In this document: one piece after another, positions 59,837 through 64,000 of the stretch
How positions within the stretch are numbered: the stretch's first letter is position 1
Layout of the letters: each line of letters begins with the position of its first letter
DNA from: Vibrio agarivorans
GTDB taxonomy: Bacteria > Pseudomonadota > Gammaproteobacteria > Enterobacterales > Vibrionaceae
Length of the DNA stretch: 64,000 bases
Reading direction: 5' to 3'
NCBI RefSeq assembly: GCF_030409635.1
Contig: NZ_JAUFQF010000004.1
Coordinates: forward strand, 2,952,990 to 3,016,989
Program-made: the position numbers and the translations under genes
The notes under the pieces: generated by a model
The model's input: the letters and a program-made list of their open reading frames with translations, nothing else
The model's database searches: none
What the model was told of the DNA's origin: nothing

Positions 59837-62391
59837 TAGTCCTCCAATAAGTTCGGTAGTGCTATGCCATCTAGATTAATGGCTTTATTAGTCAGTGCAT
59901 GAATACCCTGAGAGAGCAGCTTGTTATCGGTCAGGTATTCTTCCGCTTCGATGTGGTTCGCCACCTTGCGGTAGCCTTCGAGCTTATCGTCAGGGTCAGC
60001 AATTTTCGCCATTTGGCGCAGCATGGCATTGGCGGCTATGAGTTGTTGTTTGTCGTCCATTTCCATGAAAATCGGCTCGAAGCCTTTTTTCATTAGCACA
60101 CGACTGAGTTGCATCGAGCGCTTTTGAATAGCAGGGGTTTTACGCAGTTCGTCCTGTAAATCAGGAAAGAATTCTGCATCATCACAAAGCAGTGATAGAT
60201 GCAGTAACTCAGAGTCGGTTTCGATAAACTTTAAGGCATGGCTGACATCTTGCTCATAGCCAACCGCAATCAGTTTATCTTTGCTGTCATCTTCATTTCT
60301 GGTCTCTTCAACACGAATGATTTTCTGAATAAGTTCAAAGCACGCAATCCAGTCTTTGGCGTATTCATCGGCTTCAACTTGCTGCTTTTCATAGCGGCGC
60401 TGTAGGGCTTGCAGCTCATAGTGCTTGGTAAACGGTTTGCCTTGCTCTTCACAAAAGAACTGCTCGTCTTTTAGGGCTTCCAGCTCACCTTCAATTTCCA
60501 CAGATAGGTTCGCAGCCTGATGTGCTTTGTAGCTCAGTTGGTTGAAGTGGGCATTGAGCGCAGGCAGGTATCGAGCTTCGGTAATAAACCAGCGGCAGCG
60601 AATACAGTTTTCAGGGCCGTGAGGCACACTGCCGTAAATGCGGTGGGTAGCAGCTTTTACATCATTAATCAACTTACCACCGTTCCAGCAACCACCAAGG
60701 GTACTGACTTCATCCGATTTCACGGTGTTACCGCCTACCAGACACATACCGCACGAGCGTTCTTCCCAGCCAACCGGATTACGATTAACCAGTGCCGCCT
60801 GAATGCTGTCATCGTTGTGATACACCATCTTGCATTGAATTTGCTCCAATGAGGCATCTTTAAGGAAGTTGCGCACCGATTGTTTGGATTTTGCGTCTAG
60901 CTCTCCATGCGCTTCATCCATTTTTTCAGCCATTACTGATGGGGTAATCTTGTTGTAGTAGATGGTCATCAATAGACGCGTATGCCCTGCTAATAGTTTA
61001 GAGATTACAGGTAATGGCAGTTGGGTGTCCATCGTATAGGCAGTGATGAGTGAGACTCGCAAGCTGTGCAATGGAAAGCTAGTTTTGTAACGTCGCGACT
61101 TAGGTATATCCTCTGGATACTCGGAAACTAACCTCAATCTTCCCCCGCCATCGAGACTATCACCATGTTCAGCCAATTGATTTTCTAGAGCGAAGAGGAG
61201 TTGATACCAGAAAGAGTCTAGCGCATCGTCCCTAATGGGTTTAGTTCTATCATCCCCCCTTGCCGAGGCCTCTCTAAATAGAAATGAAATTTCCCCCATA
61301 CTTTCCAGTTGTGCTTTCGATTTTTTCTTATCAGTGTGCTTGGTAAGTAATGTGGTGCAGTCGGTTGGTTTATCAATTGGGTTGTACTTTTCTTGCCAAT
61401 TGCGTAATTTCTCTATCCAGTACAATACTTCATTATTTTGCCACGGAATGATGTAACCACGCTCTAGTTCGTCCTTGTTTTGGTCGGCGGTCTTATTGGT
61501 ATTGATATACAAGCCTGTTGAATACAGCCCTGTCATGGTGTCGTGAATTCGGCGGAATATGCCTTTACTAAATGGGCGCTTTTCACTGCCAAGTGCAAAG
61601 TCATTTTTAGTGTTAAGTACCCATTGAGCGTTTTCGTAGCGCCACGTATCGGCTTCACCGCTATCTAGCATCCGCACCTGATAGGTACGCAGTGGCAGAT
61701 GGAGCTTCATGAAAACCACCATCGCTTTGACGGGTGACCAGATTTGGTGAAGGATGATTTTATTGCCTTTGCGAGTTGTTTTTATAGTACGCCATACACA
61801 GTCGGGGTCGGTTTTATCAATCAGTTCTGGTTCAACTTCAAACCAATCGCCATCATTACCTGATAGACGTTGACCTGTCTGCTGTTGCGCCCATGTCCAG
61901 TGTTTGAAATTACGATAGTGATAAGTGGGAAGCAGGGTTTCACCTTGCTTGAGGTTTTGTTCAATGACGGTGAGTTCGTCTTTATCAGGTAGCGGACAGA
62001 GGATTTGGCGCAAATTATGAATGTAGCGATACGGCAGGGGGGTACGTACAGTTTCTGTTAGTGATTCCTGTCGTTTGATTTTGCTCAGCGGGTTTTCAAC
62101 CAATGACACTAACTCGCCATTGTCATCCTCTTCAGAAAACACCTTTTGGACAACAAAGTCAATAAAGTCACAGGAGATGTTTACTCCTGATTGGATTACT
62201 TTAGGAGAGTTTTGTGTTTCTCTTAACAACGTCTCCAGCTCTTCACTAGAACATTGGTGTCCTCGGTGTCCCTTAAAAAATAATGATATGTCGCCTATCG
62301 CATAGCTTGCGCGCTCTCTAATATAGGATTCGAAGAAGCGAGCCAAGTAGCAAATTGTTAGTGTCATCGATGTGGTTTGTGCGCCATCCAC
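59836..62391 (-). CDS. gmtZ: gamma-mobile-trio integrase GmtZ (VPA1269 type), N-terminus possibly frameshifted
   Basis: 851-residue protein with a tyrosine-recombinase core and an extra C-terminal region. HSLR (442-445), GH (469-470) and Y478/Y479 in TIYYNK supply the His-x-x-Arg, His and Tyr of the catalytic site. A zinc-finger-like set follows: C547, C550, C568, C596, C599. The start used is GTG at 62391. Upstream, in another frame, ESGNHWQELAAEWMAHK joins naturally to TTSMTLTICYLARFFESYI, so the true N-terminus is probably longer and separated by a one-base shift near 62378. The rest is intact. Confidence 0.75.
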   Translation of the reverse strand: MDGAQTTSMTLTICYLARFFESYIRERASYAIGDISLFFKGHRGHQCSSEELETLLRETQNSPKVIQSGVNISCDFIDFVVQKVFSEEDDNGELVSLVENPLSKIKRQESLTETVRTPLPYRYIHNLRQILCPLPDKDELTVIEQNLKQGETLLPTYHYRNFKHWTWAQQQTGQRLSGNDGDWFEVEPELIDKTDPDCVWRTIKTTRKGNKIILHQIWSPVKAMVVFMKLHLPLRTYQVRMLDSGEADTWRYENAQWVLNTKNDFALGSEKRPFSKGIFRRIHDTMTGLYSTGLYINTNKTADQNKDELERGYIIPWQNNEVLYWIEKLRNWQEKYNPIDKPTDCTTLLTKHTDKKKSKAQLESMGEISFLFREASARGDDRTKPIRDDALDSFWYQLLFALENQLAEHGDSLDGGGRLRLVSEYPEDIPKSRRYKTSFPLHSLRVSLITAYTMDTQLPLPVISKLLAGHTRLLMTIYYNKITPSVMAEKMDEAHGELDAKSKQSVRNFLKDASLEQIQCKMVYHNDDSIQAALVNRNPVGWEERSCGMCLVGGNTVKSDEVSTLGGCWNGGKLINDVKAATHRIYGSVPHGPENCIRCRWFITEARYLPALNAHFNQLSYKAHQAANLSVEIEGELEALKDEQFFCEEQGKPFTKHYELQALQRRYEKQQVEADEYAKDWIACFELIQKIIRVEETRNEDDSKDKLIAVGYEQDVSHALKFIETDSELLHLSLLCDDAEFFPDLQDELRKTPAIQKRSMQLSRVLMKKGFEPIFMEMDDKQQLIAANAMLRQMAKIADPDDKLEGYRKVANHIEAEEYLTDNKLLSQGIHALTNKAINLDGIALPNLLED

Positions 62392-62504
62392 TCGGCTGCC
62401 AACTCCTGCCAGTGGTTGCCACTCTCAGCACAGTGTGGTGAGCATCCAAGAGAAGGATGAATCGATGAACGTCGTCATTTTTTCTACAAGCCATTCTTTA
62501 CCTC

Positions 62505-63945
62505 TCAATATATACGGATGCTTGCTGTGAAATAGCCCTGCGGGTCGACGTCATCAAAACCATGCGCAACGAGTGCTTTCCAGTCGAGCGCTTGACTTTG
62601 GATTCAGGTTTGCCAGTTGCAACGTCGCTTGGGTCAGTCATCAGAGATTTCCTGCGGGCCTTTGCTGTGTAGGGATTTGTGAGTCTAGGGACTTAATGTG
62701 CATACAGCGTCGAATTACCAACGGGTTCAAATCTGGAACGTTCTAATCGTCTGCCGTAATTATGTCGATGCCCATGTGGATCTAAGCTTCTGCCTGCTCG
62801 GCTCTAAACCAATGCGCTTCAAGCCCTTGGCGTAGTTATCATGTAAGGCGTTGACTGGTGTAAGGGTTGCCGATACAAGCAGCTCATGATAGAAACGAAA
62901 TAAACGCATAATGGTGATGACAGTCGTTGCTGGCTCGGTACTTTTGGTAGTTTTTCCATAAGTGACTAAACCTTTGCCATAGTCAGTTGGAAACCATTGA
63001 CCTGTATGTAGTTGTCTTTGTGGTCCAACCACACGGTTTTCTTCCAACAGATATCACTGTGCCTTTCATGCGCTGCGAGGGATGGCGAGCATAATTGCCC
63101 TTTAGTATATGCTTCTCTGTTTGGTTACCAGAACGACTCGCCACCATCAGTGGCTTTGCCATCTGTTTTCTTGTAAATTCGAACGCTTAGCACTATCTGG
63201 CTCATAGGGATCTTCAAACACGTCCTGTCACCCAAGCGTTAACGCTTCATTCGCGTAACCCGCCAGCCGTGCATTAGAAGAGTATTCCTTGTCCGGAGTG
63301 CCACTCGTGGTCGCTCGCGCCACCGATTCCATTTATATAAAAATCTTCCAATGCTTGTTTCAGAAAGGGATGCGTCATCTTCGGTTTTGGTGAGGCGGCG
63401 TGGCGTCCTTTAACAATTCTCGTTCGCAGCTTAACGATGGTTATTGTTCACAGTCTTATCTTCGATATACCCAGGAAATCAATTTGGTTTTTTGCGATAC
63501 CATGCAGCGTAATCAATCGCTGCTCATGCGGGTAGCATCACGCAAGGGGTCATGGACGCAGTACCTTGCTTTTCTGCCAACCAGTCGGTAAATGCCGCAG
63601 TCGATGATATGCTTATTCACGTTACTGGTTGACTTGGCACCCATATAACCGAGGGGTCAATCCCATCCTCACTCATGGTTCCTGTATAAAACGTTTAGAG
63701 AAGGCTGGAAGAGACTCGATCGTCGAACAACCTCTATTTGCTCCATATATCCAACACAAAGATCCGCTTGAAGAAAGCATTCATCACTGAATTGCTCCAC
63801 TCCGTCTGCTTCTAATTTGAGTAGGTCACTCTGTCACCGTGCTCAACTCGCCTTGCTCAGTGTAGCAGATGGCAGTTGGTGCTTTTGATTCCGCGTATTG
63901 TCCTCTTACAATCGTCGCTCCTGACTTTTACTGATGACAAAGCTA
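62505..63945 (-). pseudogene. gmtY: gmtY-like tyrosine recombinase, broken by many frameshifts
   Basis: No long frame exists, but reading all three minus-strand frames gives a recombinase in order. ESKAPTAICYTEQGELSTV and LLKLEADGVEQFSDECFLQA come near the N-terminus, then AAFTDWLAEKQGT, AAWYRKKPN and YIEDKTVNNN. Box I GGLRE is at 63250-63264, then FEDPYEPDSAK, WFPTDYGKGL and NALHDNYAKGLKRIGLEP. Box II PHGHRHNYG is at 62753-62779 and MHIKSLDSQ at 62677-62703. The frame closes at 62505 after FDDVDPQGYFTASIR. Only one fragment exceeds 90 codons (62760-63047). Assigned to GmtY by box sequences and by position upstream of gmtZ. Either decayed or badly sequenced. Confidence 0.72.
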
Positions 63946-64000
63946 TGCTTTCTTATACACCCAGTGTCACAATATTTACTAATACCATATAATTAGTTGT

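Larger units (their letters stand above)
55263..64000 (-). mobile_element. Gamma-Mobile-Trio (GMT)-type genomic island, right end outside window
   Basis: The minus-strand set gmtY-like (broken), gmtZ, gmtX, VPA1267-like and a RecD2-like helicase gene, with a defence-like cargo pair behind, has the composition of the GMT islands known from Vibrio. The left limit is set by the end of lacZ and is uncertain between 55097 and 55290. The right limit is not in the window. The cargo pair is visibly more AT-rich than the gmt genes and the flanking chromosome. No tRNA gene or direct repeat marks the left end. Confidence 0.72.

Noticed and set aside
62400..64000. Non-coding or repeat/CRISPR-like nature of the right end
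   Set aside because: No repeat-spacer pattern; translated fragments in order match a recombinase, so it is a broken gene.

Overview
The window looks like chromosome DNA of a Vibrio species. Gene content and order match the Vibrio pattern throughout: pflB with a DUF3360 permease in front of it, lolCDE–PilZ-like gene–mfd–csiV, and sodB next to a VC2046-type gene. Almost all of positions 1-55100 is ordinary, intact, densely packed core or near-core sequence.

Layout. 1-754: 5' end of a chemotaxis receptor (minus strand, runs off the window). 1033-1845: xthA. 1887-5012: four-gene polar/basic amino-acid ABC transporter (minus). 5307-6833: large lipoprotein of unknown function. 7318-14050: anaerobic pyruvate-formate-lyase locus (DUF3360 permease, pflB, an lpxR-like lipid A deacylase gene, pflA, yfbU). 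14148-14903: MipA/OmpV outer-membrane protein. 15410-20219: stress kinase operon yeaG-yeaH-ycgB. 20300-26267 (minus): comEC-msbA-lpxK-ycaR-kdsB, joining DNA uptake with LPS assembly. 26277-26786: DUF2062. 26978-30093 (minus): lolC-lolD-lolE lipoprotein sorting. 30382-36906: PilZ-like gene, mfd, csiV, an acetyltransferase, an SDR and a small unknown gene. 36949-44003: topB, grxD, sodB, VC2046-like, a degenerate SDR, LMW phosphatase, cobO, yghU. 44253-45134: EamA exporter.

45233-55096 is an alpha/beta-galactoside utilisation cluster: MelB-type symporter, GH36 alpha-galactosidase, LamB-type porin, MalM-like lipoprotein and LacZ. Three nearly identical 14-bp LacI/GalR-type operators lie before melB, the alpha-galactosidase gene and the porin gene, so one repressor, not encoded here, probably controls the cluster. 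The porin admits sugars, MelB imports them, and the two glycosidases release galactose inside the cell.

From about 55.2 kb to the window end lies a mobile island of the Gamma-Mobile-Trio (GMT) type. It reads leftwards: a gmtY-like tyrosine recombinase broken by many frameshifts (62505 to about 63945), then gmtZ, gmtX, a VPA1267-family gene and a RecD2-like helicase gene joined by 1-4 base overlaps. At the left end is a separate AT-rich two-gene unit: an AbiV-type (HEPN-like) abortive-infection protein and an unrecognised 181-residue partner, with their own promoter. This pair sits in the cargo position and is the best candidate here for an undescribed anti-phage system. The dense frameshifts after 62.38 kb may be real decay or poor consensus near a contig end; the sequence alone cannot decide.
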